64,000 nt of DNA from Ruminococcus bicirculans (ex Wegman et al. 2014) (GCF_000723465.1 NZ_HF545616.1:558001-622000), one strand, 5' to 3'; positions 17,435 through 26,930 are shown, numbered from the stretch's first letter. Translations and numbers: made by a program. The notes: generated by a model from the letters alone, not told the origin.

Positions 17435-20218
17435 ATGAACATTAAAGGCAACAGAATTATCAGTGAAAAAAACGTTTTCAGACGGATAGCGGCACTTTTG
17501 ACAACGCTCTTGCTCGTTATCACAGCGATTCCCGAGGGCTTCTCTACGGCTATAACATCGGTGGCAGAAGCGGCAGATACGGCTGTGACAGGTGCGTATT
17601 TTGATACAGACGGCATGGAAATCGTCACTTATAACGTGGTTAATGACTTCGGTGCAGACAACACAGGAAACGCCATGACCGGAAAGCAGATACAGCAGGC
17701 ACTTGACGCTGCACAGGAAAATTCAGGACAGGGCATTTTCACAAAGGTCGTGATACCAAAGGGAACGTATCTTATTTCTTCTGCACTTGTGGTATACAGC
17801 GATACTTGGATATACTGTGAAGAGGGCGTTGAGATAAAAAGGTGCATTTCCTATGGACCTATGCTCAGGTGCGATAATAATGGTGTCGGCGGCTATGACG
17901 GCGTTAAAAATGTTATCGTTGAGGGCGGGCTTTGGAACGGAAACACAGACCAGTGGCCAAATACCGCAGATTTTTCAAATATCAGATTTGCACATTGCAG
18001 AAATATTCTTCTGAAAGATATGCACGTCAAAAATAACGAGAACGGTCATCATATGGAGATAGGCGGTGCGGCTGACGTCACCATAGAGGGCTGTACTTTT
18101 ACAGGATATACTGGCTACAGGAAAAAAGAAGCCATTCAGCTTGATTGCATGAACAACAGCAGAGTTTTTGCAGGCTATGCGCCTTTTGACGATACATCAT
18201 GCGAAAATGTGGTCATAAAGAATAATCTTTTCTCAGGCATTTGCAGAGGTCTTGGTTCTCATTCCGCCACTCTGGGTATCTATTATACAGATATTCTTAT
18301 TGAGGGCAACGTTTTTGAGAATCTCGACGATGTGGCAATGATAATGTACAATTATAAGAATTGTACCATAACAAATAACACTATCACAAACTGCGCAAGC
18401 GGTATAGAGTTCAAGGCAATGTCCAGCCTGCCTAACAACAATTTCAATCCCCCTGTGGTGAAGTCTATGGAGGAAGCAGTTGACGGTTTTGAGGACGACG
18501 CAAACTCTGTTATTTCATCTAACACTATCTCTGTAAGCGGTGATGACGAATATGGCATTACAAGCGGCATACGCCTGACAGGGTATGAGGTCAAGGACAA
18601 CGGTGTTATCCCTGACTATAATTTCAGAGTGGCAGGAGTAAAGATCCTCGAAAATCGAATCGAGAGCAACGGAACCACTATCGCACTTAATGACGCTGAA
18701 AATTGCAGTATCGAATCAAATATTCTCGTTACAAAGCAGGACGGTGTTAATTACAAGGATAAAAATGGTCTTACTCTCAATGAGTGTGACAATATAAAGA
18801 TAACAGATAACTACATTTCAGGCTCAGCCAGAAACGGTGCTTCCGTTACTGACAGCTCAGGGAATACCCTTGATAACAATACCATAGAGAACGTTGGAAT
18901 GAACGGAATAAATATCTACAACGGCTCTGAGAACAATATTGCAAGCTCAAACAGCGTAAATTCAGCGAAAAAGCATGGCATAGCAGTGGCTGCAAATTCT
19001 TCCGCTGTGATAAAGTCCAACAGCATTTCAAAGGCGGGGGACACGGGCATTCTTATTTATAACGGCTCAAAGGGCGAGTGCTCAGGCAACAAAGTTAAAA
19101 ATGCCGTGGGGCATGGTATCGTGTTCAGCAAGAACGCTTCGGGCAAGGCGACCTCAAACACTGTTTCTGGCGCAGGCAAGCATGGCGTGCTTGTTACAGA
19201 CCACTGCGGCAGTGTGGTTCTAAGCTCAAATAAGATATCAAACAGCAAGCAGAACGGCATTTGCGTGTCAAATTACAGCAGTTCTGTGAGTGTAAATTCC
19301 AACAGTATAAGTGGCTCAGTAAAAAGCGGCATAAGCGTAAGCTCTCACAGCAAGGCTTCGCTGAAAGACAACGCTGTGAACGGCTCAAAGTCTGCGGCAG
19401 TGTCAAAGAGCGCTGATTCTTCTATCAGCCTGCCGAGAGTATCAGGATTGTCTGTTAATTCTGTGAATAACACGGATATACAGATCAGCTTTTCTGGCAG
19501 ATCAACTAACAAATGCGGCTATGAGATATACAGAAAAACAGGTGCAAAGGGAAAATACTCTGCCGTGGGGACGACTGCAAAAGGAAAGTTTACAGATGGA
19601 TTTTTCAAGGCAAACACAGATTATTATTACAAAGTACGCTGTTATGAAACTGTGTCAGGTAAGAAGGTATACGGTGGATATTCCGCTGAGATAAAGGTAA
19701 GATCAGCAACGAAAAGATCTGTCGGGAAGGCGTCTGTCAAGGTGTCAAATCAGGTGTGGACAGGTAAGGCGCTGAAGCCTGCTGTCACTGTAAAGGACGG
19801 AAATGTCACCCTCAAAAAGGACAGGGACTATACTGTAAGCTACTCCGCAAACAAGGGCATAGGCACTGCTAAGGTGACTGTCACAGGGAAGGGAAGCTAC
19901 ACAGGTAAGATAACAAAGACTTTCAAGATAAACCCACAGGGACAGAGCATTTCTGCCAAGGGCGACAAGAGCGGAAAGAAGATAGCGGTCACTCTTGCAA
20001 AGCACAGCTCAAATTCAGGCTATCAAGTGTCATATGCCGACAACAGCGGCTTTAAGAACAGCAAGTCCTTGTGGCTCAGCGGAAACTCAAAGAACAAAGG
20101 CACAATAAAAGGTCTTAAAAGCAAAAAGACATATTACGTCAAGGCAAGAGATTATAAGACAATTGGCAAGACCAAAGTGTACGGCAAGTGGTCGGCTGTG
20201 AAGAAGGTAAGTATTTAG
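17435..20218 (+). CDS. Secreted right-handed beta-helix protein with Fn3-like and repeat C-terminal domains
   Basis: 927 residues. Signal peptide about 1-47, ending near 'SVAEAAD'. Residues about 65-400 form a pectate-lyase-3-like helix start ('NDFGADNTGNA', 'VVIPKGTYLISSALVVYSDTW'). Residues about 400-660 are many short NosD/CASH-type turns ('N.I..sg..GI.i'). A fibronectin-like domain (about 680-760) and a Lachnospiraceae-type 'GKALKPAVTVKDG' Ig-like block follow, then a final 'YYVKARDYKT' repeat. It has no sortase motif or dockerin. It is a paralogue of the protein at 39170-41743. Polysaccharide binding or cleavage is likely, but catalytic residues were not identified. Confidence 0.85.
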   Translation: MNIKGNRIISEKNVFRRIAALLTTLLLVITAIPEGFSTAITSVAEAADTAVTGAYFDTDGMEIVTYNVVNDFGADNTGNAMTGKQIQQALDAAQENSGQGIFTKVVIPKGTYLISSALVVYSDTWIYCEEGVEIKRCISYGPMLRCDNNGVGGYDGVKNVIVEGGLWNGNTDQWPNTADFSNIRFAHCRNILLKDMHVKNNENGHHMEIGGAADVTIEGCTFTGYTGYRKKEAIQLDCMNNSRVFAGYAPFDDTSCENVVIKNNLFSGICRGLGSHSATLGIYYTDILIEGNVFENLDDVAMIMYNYKNCTITNNTITNCASGIEFKAMSSLPNNNFNPPVVKSMEEAVDGFEDDANSVISSNTISVSGDDEYGITSGIRLTGYEVKDNGVIPDYNFRVAGVKILENRIESNGTTIALNDAENCSIESNILVTKQDGVNYKDKNGLTLNECDNIKITDNYISGSARNGASVTDSSGNTLDNNTIENVGMNGINIYNGSENNIASSNSVNSAKKHGIAVAANSSAVIKSNSISKAGDTGILIYNGSKGECSGNKVKNAVGHGIVFSKNASGKATSNTVSGAGKHGVLVTDHCGSVVLSSNKISNSKQNGICVSNYSSSVSVNSNSISGSVKSGISVSSHSKASLKDNAVNGSKSAAVSKSADSSISLPRVSGLSVNSVNNTDIQISFSGRSTNKCGYEIYRKTGAKGKYSAVGTTAKGKFTDGFFKANTDYYYKVRCYETVSGKKVYGGYSAEIKVRSATKRSVGKASVKVSNQVWTGKALKPAVTVKDGNVTLKKDRDYTVSYSANKGIGTAKVTVTGKGSYTGKITKTFKINPQGQSISAKGDKSGKKIAVTLAKHSSNSGYQVSYADNSGFKNSKSLWLSGNSKNKGTIKGLKSKKTYYVKARDYKTIGKTKVYGKWSAVKKVSI

Positions 20219-20240
20219 GGCAAAAAATTTTTCAAGCCGA

Positions 20241-20269
20241 TTGACAAGGCTCTTATAATGTGGTATAAT
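20241..20269 (+). promoter_or_regulatory. Sigma-A promoter for the small acidic protein
   Basis: TTGACA (20241-20246), 17 bp, TATAAT (20264-20269). The AAGGAAGGTG RBS and ATG at 20298 follow closely, giving a short leader. Confidence 0.85.
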
Positions 20270-20297
20270 TCAAGATATGACAAGGAAGGTGAATATA

Positions 20298-20546
20298 ATG
20301 ACCAATGTTGTAAAGGGCGATCAGGTAAAGGATTCATACGGCAAGATCTATGATGTTATCGAAGTTCATGAGCATAATGTTATGGTGCTTGAGCCGGGTA
20401 AACCATACTGGGAGCGTATCTGCATGGGACGTTTTGATTTCGACTCATATTTCAGAAGAGCAGATGAGCCTATGACAGATGATATGCCTCGTCCAATGGG
20501 CATCGATGAAGAAGATTTCGATGAGGACGAAGAGGAAGAAGAATAA
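20298..20546 (+). CDS. Small acidic hypothetical protein
   Basis: 82 residues, starting 'MTNVVKGDQVKDSYGKIYDV' and ending in a run of Asp and Glu. The N-terminal 50 residues look like a small beta-barrel. The ATG at 20298 is preceded by AAGGTG at good spacing; an upstream in-frame start at 20277 would overlap the -10 region. It has its own strong promoter and terminator, so it is probably well expressed. Function unknown. Confidence 0.75.
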   Translation: MTNVVKGDQVKDSYGKIYDVIEVHEHNVMVLEPGKPYWERICMGRFDFDSYFRRADEPMTDDMPRPMGIDEEDFDEDEEEEE

Positions 20547-20554
20547 GATTTATT

Positions 20555-20582
20555 GCGGTTGGCTTTTGTCAGCCGCATTTTT
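20555..20582 (+). terminator. Terminator of the small acidic protein gene
   Basis: Stem GCGGTTG/CAGCCGC with an 8-nt loop, followed by ATTTTT. Confidence 0.8.
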
Positions 20583-20589
20583 ATTGCAC

Positions 20590-20626
20590 AAAAACGCCAC
20601 GGAGATATTCTCTCCGTGGCGTTTTT
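20590..20626 (-). terminator. Bidirectional terminator at the end of the ABC exporter operon
   Basis: A perfect 16-bp stem (AAAAACGCCACGGAGA arm) with a 5-nt loop, A-rich on one side and T-rich on the other. It ends the minus operon (last stop at 20648) and backs up the plus terminator. Confidence 0.9.
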
Positions 20627-20647
20627 CCTTGGGCGGAATAGCCACTT

Positions 20648-22561
20648 TTATGCTGTTTCTTCTGCGAAGTTTCCTGTGTAGAGCTGATAATACTTGCCCT
20701 TTTTGGCAATAAGCTCGTCATGTGTGCCACGCTCGATTATCCTGCCCTGCTCAAGTACCATTATGCAGTCTGAGTTTCTGACAGTTGAAAGTCTGTGGGC
20801 GATAACAAATGTTGTTCTGCCCTGCATGAGAGCGTCCATACCAGCCTGAACAAGACTCTCTGTTCTTGTGTCGATAGAGGAGGTAGCCTCGTCAAGGATA
20901 AGAACAGGAGGATCGCCGACTGCCGCTCTTGCAATGGCTATGAGCTGACGCTGACCCTGTGAAAGGTTCGAGCCGTCGCCTGTGAGAACAGTGTTGTAGC
21001 CGTCAGGAAGTCTTTCTATAAAGCCGTTTGCGTTTGCAAGTCTTGCGGCTGCCATACATTCCTCGTCAGTGGCGTCAAGGTTGCCGTAGCGGATATTTTC
21101 CATTACTGTGCCTGTGAAAAGGTGTGTGTCCTGCAAAACTATGCCGAGAGTTTTTCTCAGAGCAGGCTTCTTTATCTTTGTAATGTTTATTCCGTCATAG
21201 CGTATCTTGCCGTCCTGAATGTCATAAAAGCGGTTGATAAGATTTGTGATAGTTGTCTTTCCTGCGCCTGTTGAGCCAACAAAAGCTATCTTCTGACCAG
21301 GCTTTGCAAAAAGCTTTACGTCATGAAGAACGATCTTGCTGTCGTCATATCCGAAGTCAACACCGTCAAATACGACCTCGCCCTCCATTTTCTTGTAGTC
21401 AACAGTGCCGTCAGCCTGATGACGATGCTTCCAAGCCCATATGCCTGTACGCTCTTTGCATTCTTCAAGCTCACCGTTCAGGTTATATTTTGCATTAACG
21501 AACTCAACATAGCCATCGTCTGTTTCAGGCTTCTGGTCGAGAAGGTCAAACACTCTGCCTGCGCCTGCGGTAGCCTGAACAACGAATGCCATTTGCTGGC
21601 TTATCTGTGTGATAGGCTGTGTGAAGTTCTTGTTAAGGGATACAAATGTTACGATAGTGCCGAGGGTAAGACCTGCATAGCCGTTTATGGCAAGGATAGC
21701 TCCCACAATGGCACAAAGCACATAGCTGAGGTTTCCGATATTTGCGTTTATCGGCATCATGATGTTAGCGTACTTGTTAGCTTCGTTTGCACTGACTCTC
21801 AGCTTGTCATTTATCTTTACAAAGTCTTCTATTGCCTTATCCTCGTGACAGAACACTTTTACTACTTTCTGTCCGTCAAGCATTTCTTCGATAAAACCGT
21901 CAACTGCGCCAAGGTCACGCTGCTGAGCCGCAAAGTGCGCTCCTGACTTTGAAGCGAGATCGTTGGTCACCTTTACCATTACAAATGCCATTGCAATAGA
22001 GAGTATGGTAAGAGGAATGTTGAGGACTATCATGGAAACGAGGGTGGATATAAGTGTTGCAAGAGAGTTTATAAGCTGAGGTATGCTCTGGCTGATAAAC
22101 TGTCTGAGAGTATCAACGTCATTTGTGTATACTGACATGATGTCACCATGCGGGTGTGTGTCAAAATATTTGATAGGAAGTGTTTCCATGTTGAGAAACA
22201 GATCATCTCTTATGTTTCTCAGCGTACCCTGACCGATGTTTACCATTATCCTGTTGTATGCGTATGAAGCCGCAATGCCCACAACGTAAACTACTGCAAG
22301 ACCGCCGAGAGCCTTTGCAAGAGGTGAAAAATCATGGCTGGAGGCCTTTAGCATCGGTGTGATGTAGTCATCAACAAGTGACTGCATGAACATCATTCCC
22401 GCAAGTGTGGTGACAGCCTGAACAAGTATGCACGCCACTACTATTATAAATGAGAACTTATAGTTTTTGAGCATATATTTCATTACTCTGCCGAGGACTT
22501 TCATCTGGTCGCCTGACATTTTAGGCTTGCCGCCCATTTCTTTATTCATTGGCTTAGGCAT
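20648..22561 (-). CDS. ABC exporter half, consensus ATPase site
   Basis: 637 residues. An N-terminal membrane domain of six helices (about 25-330) precedes the nucleotide-binding domain. Walker A is 'GSTGAGKTT', signature 'LSQGQRQLIAIARA', Walker B 'VLILDEATSSIDT' with the catalytic Glu present, and H-loop 'IAHRLSTV'. It has a 10-20 residue insertion between the two domains ('KYNLNGELEECKERTG'). Its ATG lies directly at the stop of the partner gene, with the RBS inside that gene. It works as a heterodimer with 22562-24319; the substrate may be a drug, peptide or lipid. Confidence 0.93.
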   Translation of the reverse strand: MPKPMNKEMGGKPKMSGDQMKVLGRVMKYMLKNYKFSFIIVVACILVQAVTTLAGMMFMQSLVDDYITPMLKASSHDFSPLAKALGGLAVVYVVGIAASYAYNRIMVNIGQGTLRNIRDDLFLNMETLPIKYFDTHPHGDIMSVYTNDVDTLRQFISQSIPQLINSLATLISTLVSMIVLNIPLTILSIAMAFVMVKVTNDLASKSGAHFAAQQRDLGAVDGFIEEMLDGQKVVKVFCHEDKAIEDFVKINDKLRVSANEANKYANIMMPINANIGNLSYVLCAIVGAILAINGYAGLTLGTIVTFVSLNKNFTQPITQISQQMAFVVQATAGAGRVFDLLDQKPETDDGYVEFVNAKYNLNGELEECKERTGIWAWKHRHQADGTVDYKKMEGEVVFDGVDFGYDDSKIVLHDVKLFAKPGQKIAFVGSTGAGKTTITNLINRFYDIQDGKIRYDGINITKIKKPALRKTLGIVLQDTHLFTGTVMENIRYGNLDATDEECMAAARLANANGFIERLPDGYNTVLTGDGSNLSQGQRQLIAIARAAVGDPPVLILDEATSSIDTRTESLVQAGMDALMQGRTTFVIAHRLSTVRNSDCIMVLEQGRIIERGTHDELIAKKGKYYQLYTGNFAEETA

Positions 22562-24319
22562 TTAAGCTTCCTCCTTTCCTGATGACTGAACGTCGAAATC
22601 TCCGCCGCCCTTTACCTGAGATTCATATATCTCACGGTATATCTCGTTTGTTTCAACAAGCTTTTCGTGTGTGTCAAAGCCGTTTACTCTGCCACCGTCA
22701 AGAACTATTATCCTGTCGGCGTCCTGGACGCTTGAGATCCTCTGTGCGATAATGAACTTTGTTGTGCCTGGGATAGACTTTGCGAATGCCGCTCTTATCT
22801 TTGCGTCTGTTGCAGTGTCTACTGCGCTTGTGGAGTCGTCAAGGATAAGAACCTTTGGCTTTTTCAGAAGCGCTCTTGCGATACAAAGTCGCTGCTTCTG
22901 TCCGCCTGATACGTTTGTACCGCCCTGCTCGATATAAGTTTCATACTTGTCAGGGAAGCGTTCAATGAACTCGTCAGCGCAGGCAGCTTCACAGGCTTCG
23001 ATACATTCGGCGTCTGTGGCGTTTTCGTTGCCCCAGCGTAGGTTGTCAAGGATAGTGCCTGAGAAAAGCACGTTTTTCTGCAAAACTACAGAAACCTGAT
23101 CTCTCAGATATTCCATATCGTAATCTCTTACGTCCTTGCCGCCAACGCATACAGAACCGTCGTCAACGTCATAAAGACGGCTGATAAGATTTACAAGGCT
23201 TGTTTTTCCACAGCCTGTTGAGCCTATGATGCCGATAGTTTCGCCTGACTTTATGTGCAGGTCGATATTGTTAAGCACCATTTTGCCGCTTCCGTGCTTG
23301 TATGAAAAGCTTACATTGTTGAAGTCAACAGAGCCGTCTTTCATATCCTTTGCTGGGTTCTCACCGTTGTGAAGATCAGGTGTTTCCTTGAGTATCTCTG
23401 AGATACGTCTGATACTTGCTGTACTCATTGATATCATAACGAATATCATAGATAGCATCATAAGTGACATCATGGCGGAGATAACATATGTGAAAACAGA
23501 TGAAAGCTCGCCTGTTGTCATAGTGCCTGCAACAACATTCTTTGCGCCAAGCCAGCTTATGAGCATTATGCAGGAGTAGATAACGAACATCATAACAGGG
23601 TTGTTCAGTGCGATAAGGCTTTCAGCCTTTACGAACATCTTGTAGAGGTTGCCTGAGGCTTTCTTGAACTTCTTCTGCTCGAAGTCCTCTCTTACATATG
23701 CCTTTACAACTCTGATAGCCGATACGTTTTCCTGTATGCTTGCGTTGAGGTCGTCATACTTTTTGAAAGCTTCTGTGAAAACTTTCATCGTCTTTTTAAC
23801 GATGATTCCAAGAACTATGCCAAGAAGAACGATAGCTGCAAGGAATATAGTGCTCATTGAGCCGCTTACTGCAAAGCACATTGCCATTGAGCAGATGAGC
23901 ATCAGCGGTGCTCTCACTGCGATACGGATTATCATTTGGTATGCGTTCTGAACGTTTGTAACGTCAGTTGTCATTCTTGTTACAAGACCTGCGGTGCTGA
24001 ACTTGTCGATGTTTGAGAACGAATAAGTCTGCACCTTGCGGTAGATAGCTTCACGAAGATTGCAGGCAAAGCCTGATGAAGCCGAAGCCGCATATTTTCC
24101 TGCAAGAAAGCCCGAAAGCAGGCTGACCATTGCCGCCGCTACCATTACGCCGCCGAAAATATAAACGTTTGTCATGTTGCCCTTTTCAATGCCGTCGTCG
24201 ATTATTTTCGCCATTATAAAAGGCAGAAGCATTTCCATAAAGACCTCAAGTGCGGTAAAGACAGGGGTCAGAATGGAGTCCTTCTTGTACTGTTTGATCT
24301 GTGCTAGTATTTCTTTCAA
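22562..24319 (-). CDS. ABC exporter half, degenerate ATPase site
   Basis: 585 residues. Six membrane helices (about 15-310) precede the nucleotide-binding domain with Walker A 'GSTGCGKTSL', signature 'VSGGQKQRLCIARAL' and Walker B 'VLILDDSTSAVDT'. The residue after the Walker B Asp is Asp rather than Glu. That is the hallmark of the non-catalytic site in heterodimeric exporters of the TM287/288 or BmrCD type. The H-loop position reads 'IAQRISSV' with Gln in place of His, which also fits. Lies 25 bp after the marR gene. Confidence 0.93.
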   Translation of the reverse strand: MKEILAQIKQYKKDSILTPVFTALEVFMEMLLPFIMAKIIDDGIEKGNMTNVYIFGGVMVAAAMVSLLSGFLAGKYAASASSGFACNLREAIYRKVQTYSFSNIDKFSTAGLVTRMTTDVTNVQNAYQMIIRIAVRAPLMLICSMAMCFAVSGSMSTIFLAAIVLLGIVLGIIVKKTMKVFTEAFKKYDDLNASIQENVSAIRVVKAYVREDFEQKKFKKASGNLYKMFVKAESLIALNNPVMMFVIYSCIMLISWLGAKNVVAGTMTTGELSSVFTYVISAMMSLMMLSMIFVMISMSTASIRRISEILKETPDLHNGENPAKDMKDGSVDFNNVSFSYKHGSGKMVLNNIDLHIKSGETIGIIGSTGCGKTSLVNLISRLYDVDDGSVCVGGKDVRDYDMEYLRDQVSVVLQKNVLFSGTILDNLRWGNENATDAECIEACEAACADEFIERFPDKYETYIEQGGTNVSGGQKQRLCIARALLKKPKVLILDDSTSAVDTATDAKIRAAFAKSIPGTTKFIIAQRISSVQDADRIIVLDGGRVNGFDTHEKLVETNEIYREIYESQVKGGGDFDVQSSGKEEA

Positions 24320-24344
24320 GCCAGATCCCTCCTCTCGCTTATTT

Positions 24345-24776
24345 TTATATTGTATTGTCTATCATTTTTTTCTGGAGCCGTTCCATTTCGTCAAGTTCCT
24401 GATCTGTAAAATTACGGAAAGCCATTGTTTCTATCTTTTTAAGACAGTCGCAAATGTCCTGCTGGAGGGTATAGGCTTTCTCGGTTGCTATTATCTTCTT
24501 GTGACGCTCGTCATCATCACTGCCCTCATAGGAGAGATATCCTCCTGCACGGAGCTTTTTTATAAGCCCTGATACCGTCGCACGGGAAATATTTAGATCG
24601 TGGTGTATCGCCGTTGAGAAAACAGGCTCGCCATTATGTTCCATTATGTACATAAGCACATGGCTCTGAGCGGCGGTTATACCCTTGCCTGCGAGCATGG
24701 TGTTTATCTCACATTCTATTTTCAGATGAATGTATTTGGAATACCGCAGAATGTTCTTTTTTCTGTTATCCGCCAA
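24345..24776 (-). CDS. MarR-family regulator of the ABC exporter
   Basis: 143 residues from a TTG start at 24776. A perfect AAGGAGG lies 8 nt upstream, and that RBS lies within the longer in-frame extension that begins with GTG at 24803, so the longer form is unlikely. The winged HTH shows 'FSTAIHHDLNISRATVSGLI' and the wing 'GSDDDERHKKI'. It is the first gene of the exporter operon, so it should repress it and itself. A candidate operator lies at 24837-24852. Confidence 0.88.
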   Translation of the reverse strand: MADNRKKNILRYSKYIHLKIECEINTMLAGKGITAAQSHVLMYIMEHNGEPVFSTAIHHDLNISRATVSGLIKKLRAGGYLSYEGSDDDERHKKIIATEKAYTLQQDICDCLKKIETMAFRNFTDQELDEMERLQKKMIDNTI

Positions 24777-24836
24777 ATTGTTCGCCTCCTTACATTTTTG
24801 CACCTAACATTTTGCCTTAATTAATAATATCACACT

Positions 24837-24852
24837 TTTACTTGAAAGTGAA
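24837..24852. promoter_or_regulatory. Candidate MarR operator
   Basis: TTTACTTGAAAGTGAA is a 16-bp inverted repeat with one mismatch, centred between the divergent marR and lysR genes. It overlaps the -35 of the lysR promoter (24842). Binding by the MarR protein is inferred from position only. Confidence 0.45.
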
Positions 24853-24870
24853 ATACAAATATGTTATAAT
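24842..24870 (+). promoter_or_regulatory. Sigma-A promoter for the LysR gene
   Basis: TTGAAA (24842-24847), 17 bp, TATAAT (24865-24870), about 105 bp before the GTG at 24976. The candidate MarR operator overlaps its -35. Confidence 0.65.
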
Positions 24871-24975
24871 GAATAAAAGAATTTTATAGATTACTATCAA
24901 ATTTAATTTTTATTAAGAATTGTTTACCAAACGAAACAATTTGCGGAAATAAACAAACATAAAGGGGCGGTTATT

Positions 24976-25848
24976 GTGAATACTGTACAATTGGAGTGCT
25001 TTTTGGCTGTGGCGCAGTATCTTAACTTTTCCAAGGCGGCGGAATCTGTGAGCATCACTCAGCCTGCGGTGAGCCACCAGATAGGTTCTTTAGAGGACGA
25101 ACTAGGGGTGAAGCTTTTCGTGCGAACGAGCAAGAGCGTTTCGCTCACAAGAGAGGGTATAATGTTTATTTCAGACGCAGAGCAGATACTTAAAATAGCA
25201 GGCTCAGCAAAATTCAGGCTGTCAGAAAAGCTTGAGGACGAACCTGTGAGGATAAGCATAGGCTGTCACAATCAGGCGGAGCTGAACGTTTTGACTCCTG
25301 CCCTAAGAGAAATGTCCAGGCTTTATGATGATCTTTTGCCGTATATAGATCTTACTCCGTTCAAGTCTATAGACAATCAGCTCAAAGATCAGAAGATACA
25401 GCTTCTTCTGTCATTTAAAAGTCCTCATAAACAGCCTTTTGACTATGTGGAGCTTTGCCGCTGTCAGTTTATGTGCCTTTGCCAGAAAGATCACCCTCTT
25501 GCAAAGGCGGATAGCCTTGATGTGGACGATATCTCAGGCAGACCTATTTTTATAGAGCGCCACACCTGTCCTGACGAGATATTTGCCTTGCAGCACAGGA
25601 TACTTGAGAACGGCAAGGTGGATAAGATAATATTCTGTGGAGATTATGAAAGCGCAGTTGCAATGGCGGAAGCGGGGCTGGGGTTTATGATTTTCCCCGC
25701 CATAGGGGACGCTTACAAAGGTCCGCTAAAAGCGATACCGATAGAAGGCGTGAAAGAGATATCTTTCGGTGTCTATTATCTCAGGTCGCAGCTTGAACAG
25801 CAGGCAAAGGATATGCTTGGGATACTCAAAAATCAGTTTGCAAAATAA
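24976..25848 (+). CDS. LysR-family transcriptional regulator
   Basis: 290 residues from a GTG start, with AAAGGGGCGG just upstream. HTH about 3-60: 'FLAVAQYLNFSKAAESVSIT', 'QPAVSHQIGSLEDELGVKLF', 'RTSKSVSLTREG'. The effector domain follows, with 'FKSPHKQPFDYVEL' and 'AEAGLGFMIFPAIG'. It is divergent from the MarR-ABC operon. LysR proteins usually control a neighbour, but the effector and targets are unknown. Confidence 0.9.
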   Translation: MNTVQLECFLAVAQYLNFSKAAESVSITQPAVSHQIGSLEDELGVKLFVRTSKSVSLTREGIMFISDAEQILKIAGSAKFRLSEKLEDEPVRISIGCHNQAELNVLTPALREMSRLYDDLLPYIDLTPFKSIDNQLKDQKIQLLLSFKSPHKQPFDYVELCRCQFMCLCQKDHPLAKADSLDVDDISGRPIFIERHTCPDEIFALQHRILENGKVDKIIFCGDYESAVAMAEAGLGFMIFPAIGDAYKGPLKAIPIEGVKEISFGVYYLRSQLEQQAKDMLGILKNQFAK

Positions 25849-25849
25849 A

Positions 25850-25878
25850 AGCACTGTATCGGTGGGTGATACAGTGCT
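25850..25878 (+). terminator. Hairpin after the LysR gene
   Basis: A perfect 11-bp stem (AGCACTGTATC / GATACAGTGCT) with a 7-nt loop, 2 bp after the stop. The T tract is weak, so it may need a factor or be a transcript stabiliser. Confidence 0.55.
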
Positions 25879-25904
25879 GTGAATGTTGCAAAGAAAATAA
25901 TTAG

Positions 25905-25974
25905 TGGGCGACCTCAGGTCGCCCATACATAAAATCGCATATCAATAAGTGGTAGGGGCGAACAGCGTTCGCCC
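25905..25974. repeat. Two GC-rich palindromes in an intergenic gap (REP-like)
   Basis: TGGGCGACCT-C-AGGTCGCCCA (25905-25925, perfect) and GGGCGAAC-AGC-GTTCGCCC (25956-25974, perfect) lie 30 bp apart between convergent genes. Both carry the GGGCGA / TCGCCC core, which I recognise as a common short intergenic repeat in gut Clostridia, though I cannot count copies. Confidence 0.6.
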
Positions 25975-26014
25975 GCAGTATTACATATCAAACAATGGGT
26001 ACATAATTTCATTT

Positions 26015-26749
26015 TTATGACACCTTCTGTAAATATTCTTCAAGACAGAGGTTATTTTCATACATTTCCTTTGCCGCCTTTTCGCCAACATATCTGTAGT
26101 GCCATTCTTCTGGAATAATACCGGTAATATCTTGCTTTTCGGCTGTGTAACGCTCTATAAAGCCATATTTGTAGCTGTTTTTAGCGAGCCAATCCCATAC
26201 TTCCTGATTTGTAACTCTGCTGTCACCGCTTGCGATATCGACGCACAGACCAAGCTCGTGTTCACTTGTGCCGGGCATCGCCACCCATTCTTCCGCATAG
26301 GCTTTCGCCTTTTTGTCGCTGTAGCCTATTTTCTGATAGTGCTCATATTTGCTCTCAAGTATGTCCTGCTGATCCTCTGCGGTGCGGAACGATGATGTGA
26401 TAGTTGGATATATCCCCTGCGAGCGTGCGTCATCAAACATTTTCTGAAGCTGTGGGTAAATGCGGCAGTCCACTGCCTGACCATTGTCAAGGGCGGTGAG
26501 TATCACTGAGCAATTCTCGCATATAGGCGTGTCATTGTTCACCAATGTGAGCTGCCAGTCCTGCCGGGCATTATACTCTGCAAGCTGAGATGAGGTCACG
26601 CTGTCGTCATAGGCGTATTCCACTGCGGCAGGGGTGAACTGCTTCTTGGGCTTCATATCAGGAATGTAATATCTGTATATAAGCAATGCCACAACCAAAA
26701 TAATAATTGCAGTGGCAATTACGATATGCTTTTTGTTTTTCTTTGTCAT
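26015..26749 (-). CDS. VanY-like D-alanyl-D-alanine carboxypeptidase (M15B)
   Basis: 244 residues. One membrane anchor lies at about 8-26. The M15B motifs are 'SSFRTAEDQQ', the zinc site 'SEHELGLCVDIASGD' (His and Asp ligands) and 'EEWHYRYVG' (third zinc His). It trims D-Ala from peptidoglycan stem peptides outside the membrane. RBS AAAGGAG. No vanR/S or vanHAX genes are near, so it is a housekeeping carboxypeptidase and gives no evidence for glycopeptide resistance. Confidence 0.92.
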   Translation of the reverse strand: MTKKNKKHIVIATAIIILVVALLIYRYYIPDMKPKKQFTPAAVEYAYDDSVTSSQLAEYNARQDWQLTLVNNDTPICENCSVILTALDNGQAVDCRIYPQLQKMFDDARSQGIYPTITSSFRTAEDQQDILESKYEHYQKIGYSDKKAKAYAEEWVAMPGTSEHELGLCVDIASGDSRVTNQEVWDWLAKNSYKYGFIERYTAEKQDITGIIPEEWHYRYVGEKAAKEMYENNLCLEEYLQKVS

Positions 26750-26930
26750 AATGACTGCTCCTTTGCTTTTGTTGTATCCATAATACCATAATGAAGAGGT
26801 TTTCGCACGAGTATTAGCTTAACTGTTTCATAAGATTTTCTTAATGTGTCGGACTAGCGTTAAGCTATTGTCGGTGATAACAAATTTTGCATGACGATTT
26901 GTGCATATCGACGATTTTATAGAAAAGGTC

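Noticed and set aside
17435-20218. CRISPR or DNA tandem repeat in the beta-helix gene
   Set aside because: The repetition is at the protein level (beta-helix turns) with variable spacing; no conserved DNA repeat-spacer pattern.
26015-26749. Vancomycin resistance locus
   Set aside because: Only the VanY-like carboxypeptidase is present; no ligase, VanH, VanX or two-component system is near.
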